A DNA stretch of 64,000 nucleotides from Diaporthe sp. PMI_573. Lineage: Eukaryota; Ascomycota; Sordariomycetes; Diaporthales; Diaporthaceae. The notes under the pieces were generated by a model. The model did not search any database and was not told where the DNA came from. It was given only the letters and a program-made list of their open reading frames with translations. This document shows, piece by piece, positions 46,746 to 59,479 of this stretch; the first letter of the stretch is position 1; each line of letters begins with the position of its first letter. Made by a program: the position numbers and the translations under genes. The stretch spans positions 124,001-188,000 of the forward strand of contig JAJTUP010000063.1 of the NCBI GenBank assembly GCA_021399435.1, written 5' to 3'.

Positions 46746-47690
46746 ATGAACTCCCTCCGCATCGCCTCCCGTGCAGCTCTCCGGGCACGCCCCGCCGCCA
46801 TCCGGGCCCCTCTGCAGCGAAGAGGCTACGCCGAGGCCGTCAACGACAAGGCAAGTCGCCCCGAATCCTCGACCCGACGAATCCCGCGCCGCACCCGATG
46901 GAGCTTTCCTACTGACTGACTTTGCGACGACGAGCAGATCAAGCTGAGCTTGGCCCTCCCCCACCAGGTACGACGACGACCTCTTCCCCCCCGCAGACAA
47001 CCTGCTGTCAATGGCTATCGGAAAGAAAGAGGAGGGACAATGACGAGCAGAACCCGCGGGCGAACGTGCGATTGAACCGCGACGGCTAATTACCTCATGC
47101 ATCACTGCAGACCCTCTACAAGTCCCAGGATGTCGTCCAGGTCAACCTCCCCGCCGAGTCCGGAGAGATGGGTGTCCTCGCCAACCACGTACCCTCCATT
47201 GAGCAGCTGAAGCCCGGCCTGGTCGAGATCGTCGAGGAGAGCGGCAGCAGCAAGCAGTTCTTCCGTATGTAGCCCGAAACCCCCAGCGCTCGTCAACCCC
47301 GAGTCCCCCTCCCCCAACCGGCCGTCGAACCATCAACATCGGAGGCATTGATGGAGTCTGGAAGCTTACAAGGTCGTTGTCATTGCAGTGTCCGGAGGAT
47401 TCGCCGTCGTCCAGCCCAACTCGGCCCTGAGCATCAACGCTGTCGAGGCCTACCCCCTGGAGGACTTCAGCGCCGAGGCCGTCCGCAACCAGCTCGCCGA
47501 GGCCCAGAAGATTGCCAGCGGCAGCGGCAGCGAGCAGGATATTGCTGAGGCCAAGATTGAGGTGGAGGCAAGTAACGTCCCGGTGGTTGGCCTCACGAGA
47601 GCCGTGGGGGTACCAGAATCGGAAACGGAACCGCCATGCTGACTTGTCATTCACCAGGTTCTCGAGACTCTGCAGGCTTCTCTGAAGTAG
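46746..47690 (+). CDS. ATP16: mitochondrial F1-ATP synthase delta subunit
   Basis: Five exons, 46746-46850, 46938-46967, 47111-47264, 47389-47567 and 47658-47690, give 166 residues. The delta subunit is part of the central stalk of F1 and links the gamma subunit to the c-ring. The N-terminal 25 to 30 residues are an Arg/Ala-rich mitochondrial presequence ending RRGYAEAV. The mature part has KLSLALPHQTLYKSQDVVQV, LPAESGEMGVLANHVPS (the epsilon/delta-family beta sandwich) and FFLSGGFAVVQPNS, followed by the two-helix C-terminus. Introns 1 and 4 start with GC (AAG/GCAAGT and GAG/GCAAGT) and end with AG; only this reading keeps the family sequence. Introns 2 and 3 are GT-AG. A conserved gene sits directly beside the variable NLR unit. 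Confidence 0.94.
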
Positions 47691-48145
47691 AGTGGTGGTT
47701 TTTATCGCGCCCATGTAGAATACCAATCCCGAACTTCTGATCTTCCACAAATACGCATGGCTGGTACACAGTGATCGTCTCCATGACGTTATATCATCGG
47801 GTTCTTGAGCATCTCCCTGGAGAGGTCCAATTAGACATGATTTCTACCGCACAAGCCTTTGCACTGAAGCTCTTGAGGTTTACTTCGTGGCTAACCTCGA
47901 TGTGTTTTGAATTTAACCTAACCCGTGTCTCAGAGCCATACGGTAGGGATGATACGCGACCTCGAGCATCAACGCCCTCGTCTTGTCCGACCTTTGGAAC
48001 CCAACAACCAGTCGTGCTCGCTCTTGCCACTCTGCCAGCCATCTGTCGCCGAGACAACCGGGGCTGCTAAGTTTTGGGGAAATGCCATAGCTTTTCCGGC
48101 AATGCGGTCGGGAGAAGAGGATGGCATGTCACAGCTTCTCCTGCC
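47691..48145. other. intergenic region, ATP16/zinc-ribbon gene
   Basis: ATP16 3' region and the presumed promoter of the next gene. No motif-bearing open frame or repeat is seen. Confidence 0.45.
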
Positions 48146-50916
48146 ATGTTGTCTGGAACGGTCCTTCCATTTTGTCCCCGGGCTGAGCTCGCCGACTTCC
48201 AAAGCCTAAACCTCGAGGCATTCGACCGCCGGAACTTGGGACACAGGGACATGCCCGAATGGGTTCGTACCCTATGCACGTCCATCAGTGTCCGTCAGTT
48301 TGGCCATTCGTTTCATCAGATGACGACTACGAGCTATCTAGTTCCGTACCTTTAATGCCTTTAGAAAAAAAGCCATCATTACCACCTGCTTCACATTTCT
48401 CCACTGTCAATACGACGCTCACGACTCCCTGCAAGGACGAATTGGGGGCCTCGAAGCCCGACTCCCTGCTCCAAGAAGGCCGCGCAGAATCCCCCGGCAC
48501 GCTCACACGGAGCTCATCTGCCTTGTCGAGAACGTCGAAGGTCGAGGAGACACCGAGCTCCCCCGGCCCAGCTATCCGCTCCCACGTTAGCCTTGAAAGC
48601 CTCACGCTTGTCAAACCCCTTAGAACTCTTCACCGTATGCCTGGGAGTCCCAACCTCGCCATGACGCCACCGATGGCGGGTTCCTCTAGCTGTACGATGG
48701 CGGAGGCGCGCGAGTTATTCGAACAGCACGGGATCGATCGTCCTGCCGGTTAGCTCTCGGAAGAACGTACAGGCAGCCCTCCCGCTTTTAGCCACGGCTT
48801 CGTCTCTGTGCAAAACCTGTCCAAAGTCTTTGCAGACCTCGATGGAACAAACAGTGTCGACCCGTCGGCTGTGAGGACCTGCCACGTCTGCCTTGCCAGG
48901 GTCTCGAGCCTTCGCACTTACTGTACGTCGTGTGGACATCCTCTTTGCAAGACTTGTACTTGTCCCATTCCCGAGGGGGCCGACGAGGCGCACAAAGCCT
49001 TCGAGGATTCGGGAGGCGTACATCTCACCATTCGCGATGGCGATACCCTGACCAGCTACAACAGGAGCGTGCCTCCTTCGCCGACCAAGGAATCTGGGAA
49101 CCCCTTCGAAGCGGCCGAGGCTGGAACGCATCAACTAGACAACACTGGGCAAGAGGACGACGCTGGCGAAAGCTCCAGGCACCAGGAATCCGCCACGGGA
49201 CCTCTGCCCAAACCCACGGGATCGAGGACATCATCCGTGAAAGACAACCCCTTCATTGTAGCAGACCGTCTTTCAGGAGGTGGACCATCGATCTCAAAGC
49301 ATGTAAAGACAAGCCAGGCTAGCAGAAGAGGTACCGCGCCGTCGGACTGTATTTCTCGCCGATCCGATAGCGAACACAAGGATGAGCAATGTAATGACCC
49401 AACCTGTCGAGCAACTCACCCAGGTCACCGGCCTTATCGCCACAGCGTCAGCTGCAGCGAACTTCGGTCAGCATACAGCTTCGATGAGACTTCCGCCGAC
49501 AACCCACAGCAGAAAGAGCACACATCTCACCATGAACGTGATCGGCACGACGAGGGTGAACAGGTTCACCGATCTCGCGATGACGATGATTCCGTGCATC
49601 AGGAGCGGCATGATCGCCAAGGAAGAGAGCCCGTCGGCCAGAGAGACCGCCGCGAGTACGAGTACTACTCTGAACGACCTGAGCCGAGAACCCATGACGT
49701 GCGGAGGACCGAAACACACGAGCGATATCACAGGCATCCACATAGCCATTCACCTGACCAAGGACCCTCACGTCTTGTATCTCATCGTCATCGGGAGCAC
49801 GGAGACGAAGTTGAGCCTCAGACGAACCGTCCGAACCGTCCGAGAAGCCGCATCCGCTCTCCTCCAGACTGGCTGCGCGGTCGACCGGACCATCCCGACA
49901 GCATCAGCACCAACAGCGACAGACTTGACGAATTCCAGACAAGACGTGCTTATCCGCGAGGTGAAACTACGCGCTCGCGAGAGCAAGTCACAAGCCACCG
50001 TTCTCACCGCCCGAGCGGCCTTTCGCACCGGTACTGGGCGAATGAGGACACCGAAGAGGAAGATTTTCGGGATGTGCGCAGAAGATTGAGTCCGGCCAAG
50101 CCAAGGACTTCACACCAGTCCCACTACAGCCAGCTCCCCCGAGATATGAGAGCTGGGATCGTGCATCGAGACGCAGAGAATAGCCTGAGGAAGATCCGTT
50201 CCGAGGCGCGGCTCCTTTTATCCAAGATCTCAGAGCCCGAGGACGAGTCCGGGGAGAACGCGGTGAGGCGCAGTACAAGCTTCAAAGACCAGAGGCCAGC
50301 AGGACTTTCTGTGCCCAGTTCTGTCACTTCTCTGACCCGCGATACGTCACCTGAGAGGCCTAGGCTGTCGGCTAAGGAGAAAGGAAATGGAAGGGTTAAT
50401 GCCACCACCGTTCGACCGTCGGAATCGCAACGCCAGAGCAAGCCTCGCCATCCTGTCACCGACAAGGACTGGGAGCGCCGGCGTGGCCGGACGTCGAAGA
50501 CCGAGGGGACCACACTTACATCCAGGGACAAGGGTAAAACGAAAGAGGTCATTCGGGAACAGTCAGATGTACGGCGGTCCACTCGTGCGTCGAATGAGCA
50601 ACAACCAGCCATGTCCCGCCAGCCTACTGCAGAAATGGGCGGTGAGCACCAGTGTGACTGGAAGAACAAGTACGATGCCCTGAAGGCAGAGGTTGACAAC
50701 AGCCGTCAGGGGCAGGGCTCTGGTGTCGCCGAGACTGGCAGTGATCACCGGTGCGACTGGAAAGAGAAATACCTCGCGCTCAAGCCAGATGTCGAGGGTG
50801 AACAGGGCCAGCGGGATGATATTGGCTTGGAGGGGCTGACGATCGTGCTGCACTTGAGAGGCAAGGATGACCTGGTCATCAATACGGACTTGAGGGAGCT
50901 GGATCAACAAAAATGA
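48146..50916 (+). CDS. uncharacterised zinc-ribbon, Arg/His/Glu-rich protein
   Basis: The tentative model has three exons, 48146-48266, 48320-48634 and 48773-50916, giving 859 residues. The long third exon is certain as coding; it has no early ATG, and an in-frame stop at 48751 separates it from the upstream frame, so an intron there is needed (GTATGC donor at 48635 and CAG acceptor at 48772 keep the phase). The first exon is less sure. A cysteine cluster at 182-209 (CHVCLARVSSLRTYCTSCGH then CKTCTC) looks like a zinc ribbon or treble clef. The middle is Arg/His/Glu/Ser-rich and probably disordered. Near the C-terminus two copies of H-x-CDWK-x-KY-x-ALK (about 771 and 803) recur. I do not recognise a named family; function is unknown. 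Confidence 0.65.
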
Positions 50917-52274
50917 GTTTGAATGGGGGGGGGGGGCGAGTGGGTGTCACTGAGGGGATTGGGGTTTCTCAGGGTTTCTTGATTTGATTCTCGCCGCCGG
51001 GGGGGGGGTGGATGGATGAGTGAGTTGGGCTTGCCTAGGCGAGGCTTCGAGTTTCGTGGTTTGAGTAGCAGGTTAAAGGCATTTTTTAGTCCTTCATGAT
51101 AGACAGTTTGTTAATACAGACTCCTAAGCACTGTAATTGAAGCTAGATGGGAACGTCCTGATTACCAGATACGGAGAGAAGTCCATAGCCCTTTGATGCG
51201 CTGATGGTGAGACGAATTGATCTTGTACCGCACTTGGATGCCTGAAGCTAGCCCAGGAAGCATCGATTTTGCAGCGGGTATAGAGAGCTAATGAGCACTG
51301 CTCTATGACTGTGACGATGGTCTGAGCTACTGGGTGGCCAAAATATTTTTTTGAGTTGTGTCTCGTATACTCAGACATTGTCGAAAACACTCAGCCAACC
51401 TGGTCGGCTTTGTTCGGCATGTTCGGTCCAAAGTTCGGCGAACGGTTCGAAGAGCAGGATTTGGACACACTCAGTATCGCGCAACTATGCCTCAAGTCAA
51501 CATATGGCAAATGCGACCAGGTTTCGGACAAGTGCATCTCCATGCGCGGGTTTGCCGGCGGTCCCAGCCGTGAAGAGGCTGAATTACTATTGAGAGGAGA
51601 TCCTTGGAGATCTTCGAACTCCTTGACTCAATGGAGTACTAGTATCTTAGTAGCAGCCAACCGTATGGTAGTCGTAGGTATTGACCGGCGGTGTCATTGG
51701 GAGGGTGTGACAAAGAGAAGGGGCTCACGTGACAAGACTTTGGACAATCTGCTGAGGAAAGCGGCGAGGGCTCTCGCACTCTGCATATGAGGCGGGGGGA
51801 AATGTCACACAAGTAAAGGGGGAAAGCCTGACAGGGAAATGGGCTATGGCAGTGGCTAAGCAATTGTAGAAATGAGCGCGCCCAGGGAAGCATGGAGACG
51901 AGTCAACTGGGAGATTGGGCACAGACTTGCATTGTGCGACCCAACAAGCAGCTGAATTGCCCAAAGAGTACTAAGCCCGATATGCAGGAAGATTTTGGTC
52001 AATCCTACCAAGTACCCAGGTACTAGGATTGCATACAATACTGGAAGCCTTGTTCAGCAGTTAGCCCCAGATACTAGGTACGGAGTAGTGCCGTACAATC
52101 TGCAACCCTTCAATATAAACCCAGCCTGGTTACTTGCCCGAGCTTTGCTTTCCCTATTCATTGTTTTTCTTTACTTGCTCTATAAGCCAAGTGCTATCCT
52201 TAGTCGGCGTAGAAGACTCACTCATCACGAATTTATTTTTGTTTTAGCTCCCTTGCTGCCAGCCTTCCATCAAC
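50917..52274. other. intergenic region, zinc-ribbon gene/Clr5-ankyrin gene
   Basis: About 1.36 kb with G homopolymers near 50930 and 51000. The open frame around 51419-51790 has no motifs and I do not accept it. A TATA-like CTATAAG near 52179 lies about 95 bases before the next start codon. Confidence 0.45.
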
Positions 52275-55200
52275 ATGCCAGCTTCCAGCCATCCCATTCC
52301 CTTGGACGTTGCTGACGATGTTTGGCTTCGGCACGAGGCTCAGATCAAGGATCTATATCAAAACCAGAGAAAGACACTACGAGAAGTGAAGCGCCTGATG
52401 GAGGACGAGGGCTTCCCGAAGACACCGTAAGATCCATCTTGTCCTAACGCTGCACATAACAAAATACTTGGAAGATTCACATCTGATGGATTTGGCGCAA
52501 CGTGTAGGCTATCGACATGGGAGTCCAAACTCAGAGAAACGCTCAAACTTCGGAAGAAGGCCAAATCTCATGACTGGCCTTTGATCTATCGACATGTACT
52601 CCCACGCCTAGAACACCCCAGGAAGAAACAACTGAAGAAAAAGACAATCATCCGTCTTAACGGCTCCGAAATACCGTGGGATAAGGCTTGGAAGGAGATT
52701 AGAAGATCCGGCGCCCTGGGAATAGATTCTCAGTCAAGTAAGTGAACAAACGGGAAAGGGAGGCAAGTTAACTCAGGGGATCTTATATGCAATTTTGTAG
52801 CATCTCCTAGTCCGCTGCCGCCCGAAGTCACAATTCGAAGCCCATCGCCTTCACCAACCCCCACGGCACTTCAGCCAGTCACGTCCGGTGTGTCGACACG
52901 CTTCGACCGTATGACATCTTCAGAAGTTGCCCCACTGCAGAATACTATGGTTTGGCCACCTCCCCAAACAAGGAGCCTGATGTATTCCTTCTCGGTCTAT
53001 CTCCTGCAAGGGTGCGCCTCAACCATCCCATGGCTAGAGATGTGCCAGTCGATGCAACGTAAGTACGACTAGATCATTTGCTGTTGGAGTAAACACATTC
53101 TAATACAGCCTGGCCTAATCCAGACATGTTTCGTGATGAGAAGCATACTCGACAACTTCAAGTCTTATTCTCCTCGGTTTTGAACGAATTTTTGGGCACA
53201 AGTGGCATCGCACGCGCTGCCCGGTCCCGAGCTCGCAATGAAATCACATCCTCGGAAACCCGCTTGGACTTGCTTCGGGATGATCGACCCATCCCGCCCC
53301 GCCCCTCACCCGACCTTGGATACAGAGTTGCAAAGTTTGGAGGCCAGATTCAGCCTAGTCAATTTATTTCGACGGCTATTTTCCTGTTATCAAATAAGCT
53401 CCACGACCCCAAGGATGGCGACCAAGGACTGGAGCTGTTATGCTCACTTCTCGATCGTGATGCTTCCCTGACTACCACCCTACTACGAGGTAGCGGGTCA
53501 AGTGTCAGAGCTGCGTGGGAGTCTTTGTACAGTTTTTCGATGAAAAAGAACCGCAAGGGAACATTTCGAACCTTGACCAACACCGGAATCCATAATCATT
53601 GGCTGAATCCCTTGCGATCAGGTAACTGTCTCAAGCATGCCATTGAAATGGACTTCTACGATATCGTGTCCGACATTATTATCTATTGCTGCAAATCGAG
53701 TTGCAGTCACTGGTGGCGAGACAGTTTCGGGGCAATCCTAGCGGCATGTAGGAAAGGCAATGTTGAATGCGCAAGCCTGTTGGTTCAGCATTGTAACGTC
53801 AATTCCGGAATGGTCAGATCGCGAAACGATCGGTCAATGTTTCAAGACCTTGTTGCAAATTTGGACAGCAGCGATGATGAATACGCGCTAGCATTGGATT
53901 TGTTCTTGTCCAACGGTGCAAAGGTCGACAGGAATACTGGCAGTAAGAGAATCACCCGAAGTTGGAGGAAGCTAGTGGGCTGTCACGAACTTCTCGATGC
54001 CACACGACCGACTATTCTGGACGAGGTGTTCTACTTGAACCGCTCGTTGTTCGATAAGCTACGCCCCTGCAGCAGAGTACCAGTTTCAAGGATAACCAGG
54101 ACCGGTCTCCTGGTCGCTTTAGAGGATGGCTCGCAAACCCTGCGAGACTATCTTTCAACTCGACAGTTTGGGGCAGCCTCATCCAATTCGCGATATGTGC
54201 ACTCACTATTGGAACTACTCTTGGCCGAACAATTCAAGATATCCAAGAAAGTTGATTTGAGGATTGTACTAGGTCTTTTTGAGTTTGGCGTCGACTTTGA
54301 TACGCCTTTTGTTGGGCTCGACATCCAGGACTTTTGGAGCACAGATGAAATTGACGGAGCATGGGGCAATAGTCTTATTGACTCTTCTCGGCGAAAGTTC
54401 AGAGCAGAACATCTTGATTTTGCTTGGCATCAATTTGCTAATGTGAAAGAAAGAATTGGACTGTTGAATATGCTCCTTGCACAGGGGGGCGTCATAGGTG
54501 AACGCGTTCTTGAAGGGGTCGTTGCACATTACGGGACTGGCGGATTGGATTGGCTGGCAACGCATCTTCCAGACTTCCCAACAAAGGCTGTTCGAGCATT
54601 GGTAAGAGCGGCGAGATTGAACAACTTTGAAGATGTCGGGTACCTCTTGCAAAAGGGAGTCGATCCGAACGCACTCATCATTGTGCGTGGCCAGAACTAC
54701 AGTATCCAGGCTGCGGCAACCCAGGCTCGCTTTTTGACCGAGATGATTTACAAATTGCCAGACGGCGGGTGCAGCCTCGAGATGATTCAATTCTTGGCTA
54801 CACATGGCGCAAGGCTATTTGTCACCCCTGAAGACTCAACGCCATTCGATTTTGCAAACCATCTGCTTCGAGAAGGCAGTATGCTTGATTTATTGGCCAA
54901 GATCAAATACGTTCTCGGCACATTGATTCAAGACAAGCCCTCCCCCCGTCTTCCATCGTTTCTATTGGAATCTTGTGGATACCAAAGGCCGAAAGACCAG
55001 TCTCAAGACGAGAAATTACAATTGGAAATATTCGAATACCTTCTCAGAAAGGGGGCAGACGTCAGACCAGGTTCCCCGCTTGCGGTCCTAGTGAGCGCAG
55101 ATGGGCGGGAAGAACTCGTGCGAGACGTGTTGTACTCCGGGTCCGACTTGAACGCGTATTGGACCAATGGCAACGGATGGGCATCCACACCTCTTCAGAT

Positions 55201-55858
55201 TGCCGCACACAAAGGAAATGAAAACCTGGTCCGTCTCTTTCTACGGGAAGGTGCCAATGTTAACAGTCCCGCACGCAACGACTATTATGGCATGACAGTA
55301 CTGCATGCCATCTGTCTATGGTCTCCAGCCACCGAGGAGGAGCATCAACGCAAGATGAGGATCTGTCTTCTCCTGATAAACCAAGGTGCAGATGTTAATC
55401 CTCCGCGTTCAAAAGGCCTCCCCACGATTCTAGGGTCAGCAGCAACGCACGGAGATCTGGAGTTAGCTGTGCTTTTGCTCCGCGAGGGCGCCGATATCAA
55501 CGCAACGTCGGGAGCTGGGACAGCTTTAGATTGGGCTGCCATTTCCGGGCGTCTGGACATGGTCAAGTTCCTCCTCAACGCCAATGCTTCAAGCTGCGTT
55601 CGTGGTGCAACTGGTTATGATGGCGCGATTTACAGGGCTGAAAAGCAAGGCCATCTAGCTGTCGCAGATCTGATTCGAGAACACGCGGCAAAAGTCGAGG
55701 CGGGGACTATATTCAACCCTGAGCTATTGAAGCCGCAAGACGAACGTCGTGTTCTTGGGTTCGGCACAGACGATGGTTCCTCGGATGACAACTACGAGTC
55801 CTCTTCGGATGATGATGCTGATTCGATTCGCTGGCCGGTCCAGCGCTATGACCATTGA
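52275..55858 (+). CDS. Clr5-domain protein with C-terminal ankyrin repeats
   Basis: Four exons, 52275-52426, 52508-52737, 52801-53058 and 53109-55858, give 1129 residues; each GTAAG...AG intron keeps the phase. Residues about 16-80 match the fungal Clr5 domain (WLRHEAQIKDLYQNQRKTLR, then LSTWESKLRETLKLRKK and HDWPLIYRH), a helical module found at the N-terminus of many fungal ankyrin and TPR proteins. Ankyrin repeats are clear at about 905-1080: TPLQIAAHKGNENLVRLFLR, LELAVLLLREGADIN and TALDWAAISGRLDMVKFLL. The central 600 residues are helical and probably contain degenerate repeats. The C-terminus is Asp/Ser-rich. Molecular role is unknown; such genes are often lineage-variable. Codon use looks less GC-biased than in the housekeeping genes at the left. 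Confidence 0.88.
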
Positions 55859-56529
55859 CGGTAGAGTAATCTCCCGAAGGATACGCACTTATTTCAATCA
55901 AGAGCTGAGTCCAGAATCCTGTTTCAGTCTGCTAATAATGCACCGACGTGAAGCTACAAGGTAGATTATTTTCGCTCAAGTGGCTGAACATAGTACCTAG
56001 GTAGAGGTTACCAATGTCTCTTTTGCTAGTGGTTGGTGCTGTTATTGTCCCAAACTTGAGCTAGATAGAATGCCAGGGTTGAGTCTAACTCATTGAAGCA
56101 GTCAAATTTTTAACTAGAGCGTCCCTGTTCAGAACGATCGTGAAGGATGGGTTCGTGTGCAGTGTGGCAGAGAGGTTCAGATTATATAATCACAATCCTA
56201 GGCCGCGGAATTGCTCCATGGGTCCGTGATTTCGCCCAAAAATGCGACACTCTGTTTGGGAATGAGCGGAGGCGGACCTTGCCTAGATCACTCCAGCGGA
56301 GTAATGTCTTTCATCCGACTCCGCTCCACGAAGAAAGGAGAGCAGGAGGACTGTCCGATTTGACGTCGAATTGATCGTATTCCACCAACTATCTAGATTA
56401 TTCTCATACCATCGTATTACTTTCAGATTCCTGTGCTGCCTTCATCAAATCTGATAGTCTCGCTGATTCGTCCCGAGTCTCCGGTTCGCCCAGCACCGAG
56501 GCACATGCAGGCTTCACTTACACGATAAG
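55859..56529. other. intergenic region, Clr5-ankyrin gene/Zn-cluster factor
   Basis: About 670 bp holding the 3' end of one gene and the promoter of the next. It contains TACCTAGGTA near 55994. No coding or RNA gene is supported. Confidence 0.45.
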
Positions 56530-59479
56530 ATGGACCACGATCAGCAGGTCAAGGCGAATAAGGGCCCGAAGGCGTGCGCTACCTGTGCCAGAGTAGGTCA
56601 AGCGCCTGTATTTATACACTTTACAGGTACAACCGACGCTGATTACATATTCGGCTACATAGGCGAAGTCTCGTTGCATTCCCGGTCCGAGGGACGGTAT
56701 TTGTGAGAGGTGAGTACCGGACTGGCCCGGATTACATGTCTACATATAGTTAGGAACCGTCTGTGGGCCGAAGGATTGACCTCGGGATGTCCTCGAACTA
56801 CTCCGCGGGCCTCTGTTTCAATCTCCGCCGGAGACGGTTCCTTCGTGGCAAACCGGTGCTGGTCGATGGGCTCACTTTCGGGGTCGGAGGCGCGGCTGAG
56901 GTCATCATTCCGGAAACACTTCACTGGAAACCATGCCCTGGCACCGTAGCACAATGTCTCTGGAAACACAATCCCCATTATCTGGGGCGGATGATGACCG
57001 ATACATACAGCTGCCATAACATAAACATCTTCTTAGCAGACGGAGATGTCCAGACAAGAACTAACAAGAAATCCAACACAGATGCGACCGCCTAAACAAG
57101 CCCTGCTCAGCACAAACCCCAGCGCCTCCACGCAAAAGAAAAGCCCCGAAGCCAACCCGCGTCGCAGAGCTAGAGAAGAGACTCGAGGACCTCAGCGCCC
57201 GCGTCGAGTCACGGCAACACGCCCAGGCCCAAAGCCTACCCCCGACGCCCTCGGACGGCGGGTCCCCGGCGGCAGCATCAGCAGCAGGCCCGGCCGAGAG
57301 CAACTCCGGCTTTCCACCGCCCTCCAAGAAGCAGCGGAGGACGTGGGCGCAAGGCGTGCCGCAGCCTACCTTCGGCTACATCTTTGGCGGTGAGGAGGGC
57401 GAGAGCCCGTCGGCCGGGACCACCCATGAGGACGGTTCTGCTGCCAGCCAGCACCACCGGTCGTCGCACAGTCCTGTGCTCTCGCACAAGACGCTTGGTG
57501 TTGCGACGCCGGTGCTTTGGGATGATGGTGATAAGGTCTCCCGGACCACGTTCTCCGTAAACAGGTGGAATGTCTGGAATGGTGGTCTTCCGCAATTCCT
57601 TGACGCTGCGGCGCCGTCTGGTCCGCAGGGTGGCTCTAAAGCTGGGATGGAATGGCCCAAGGGGGAGGAGGCCGAGCAACGCTTGGCTGAATACCGCGAG
57701 CACAGTGAGTACATCCCTTTCCCTTGATACCTCCCACCCGTCTCTTTTGAACCTCCTTGGCAGGCTACTGACACGCAGTAGTGGAGCCGATATTCCCGTT
57801 TATTGTGATACCAAGGCATATGAACTCGGAACAGTTGCGGAAAGAGAGACCATACCTATGGAAAGCTGTCATGATGCAAACCCTGTGTCTGGATGCGAAC
57901 CGCCAGATTCCCCTGGGCAACGAGCTGCTCAACGATATTGTCGCGTCGTCTTTCGTCCAGCCGAAGAAGAGCTTCGACCTCTTGCAGGGCTTGGAGATAC
58001 TGGTCGCGTGGTGAGTCCCGCTCGAGATGGCAATACACGGCGTCCAGTGCTGACCGCGAGGCATTCAGGTTCCATGTGAAGCTGCAGAGCTTTCAGATAA
58101 CCAACCTGTTGTACCTCATGCGCTCCATGTGCGTATCGCTCGGTTTCTCCGAGTCACAGGAGGCGATGAAGAACCAGGAGCACGATTCGACCAGCCTGGA
58201 GCAGAAGCGGGCCTTCACAGGTGTCTATTATCTGGTGACAATGTCCGTGCCTTGATGCGACGCATTCATGAATCGTCGACCATGCTAAACCATGTGCTGC
58301 AGGATCTTCACCACGAACAAGAAGCCTGACGCCTTCATGAATACTAGCTACCTGGAGTCATGCTGTCAAGTCATCGAGGAGAAGATGGAGTACCCGACGG
58401 ATGAGTTTATCGCGTACCTCATCCGGACCCAGCAACTCTCGCAGTCCATCTCCATGACATTGGCCTTCCGCAACACCAGCCTGCCCCTGTCCATGATCAT
58501 CAAGAGCTTCCAAGAGAAGATTGCACAACTGCGGGCCTCGGTCCCCGAGAGTGTGCTGAGGAAACATGGTCAGTCCCAGGGATCCCATTCCCACCTCCCG
58601 TCTCGCCGAAGTAAAACTACAGTACCACTGACCTCGCATACTCCAAACCCAGCCGCCATCAAGACCCAGCTCCACATAGCCGAGATCCTGCTGTACGAGG
58701 TGGGCATCCAAGAGGACCCCTCGGCGTCGCTGCCGACGACGGAGCGCCTGGAGCTGCTGTGGGAGTGCCTCAAGTCGACGCGGGCTATGCTCGAGGCGCG
58801 CTTCGAGATACCCATGGTGGAACGCCCGCGGCAGACGTGCCTGTCCTCGTTCGACTACACGTACGCGATGCTCACTTCGCTCAGGCTGTCGACGCTCGCG
58901 CTGCCGGGCTGGGACCTGGCGCTCGTCAGGCGCGAGCTCGACGCGGGCAAGTTCCTCGACATGCAGATCCACGAGGTCGAGTGGCTGCTCGAGAAGCGGA
59001 GCGGCGGCTCGTGGCGGGCTGATCAGGACGTAGTGGGCAAGGTTGCCCCCTGCAGCCGCACGAGGCGAAATCTGCACGCCACGCTGGACCCGCTCGAGAC
59101 GCTGTACACGCGGCTGTTGCAGCTGCGCGTGCCGCTGCGGGCCGAGCTGCTTGCCGCGGTCGAGCGTGAGAGCGACAGCGCCGAGGCGCGGGACGTGTTG
59201 GCGCAGGCTGCGGCGCCCGGCGTGGCCGCGGAGGCGCCCCTCGGCGAGGACCAGCTCGAGGCGGACCCGGCCATGCTGGACTTCACGCAGGACCCGGAGG
59301 GCCCGTTCTGGCAGGACATGTACCGCGTGAACGAGTGGGAGACCAACTTCTCGTCGCTGTTTGGTTGGGGCCTGGATGACCAGAGCGTGCCGGTGTACGC
59401 GGCGCCCGGCTCGAGGCTCGAGAACTCTGAGGCCCTCACTAACCAGATACCGATGGCGCTGAGGTTAGAGCAAGGGTAG
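56530..59479 (+). CDS. Zn(II)2Cys6 transcription factor
   Basis: Seven exons, 56530-56592, 56663-56709, 57082-57704, 57779-58010, 58069-58242, 58303-58568 and 58653-59479, give 743 residues. The zinc cluster is spread over the first three exons: Cys 16, 19, 26, 35, 38 and 45 (CATCARAKSRC, then CERCDRLNKPC), the exact C-x2-C-x6-C-x8-C-x2-C-x6-C spacing, so it should bind DNA as a binuclear cluster. A basic linker (PPRKRKAPKPTR) and a short coiled coil (VAELEKRLEDLSARV) follow. The middle homology region contains EPIFPFIVIPRHMNSEQLR and LEILVAWFHVKLQSFQITNL, usual for fungal factors. The splice at 58569-58652 (with CTGAC branch) is chosen because it restores LRKHAAIKTQLHIAEILLYE; without it the frame is also open. 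Target genes are unknown. Confidence 0.9.

Noticed and set aside
51356..51790. Open frame of 144 codons before the Clr5-ankyrin gene
   Set aside because: It lacks an ATG at its start, shows no motif and has no convincing splice partners.
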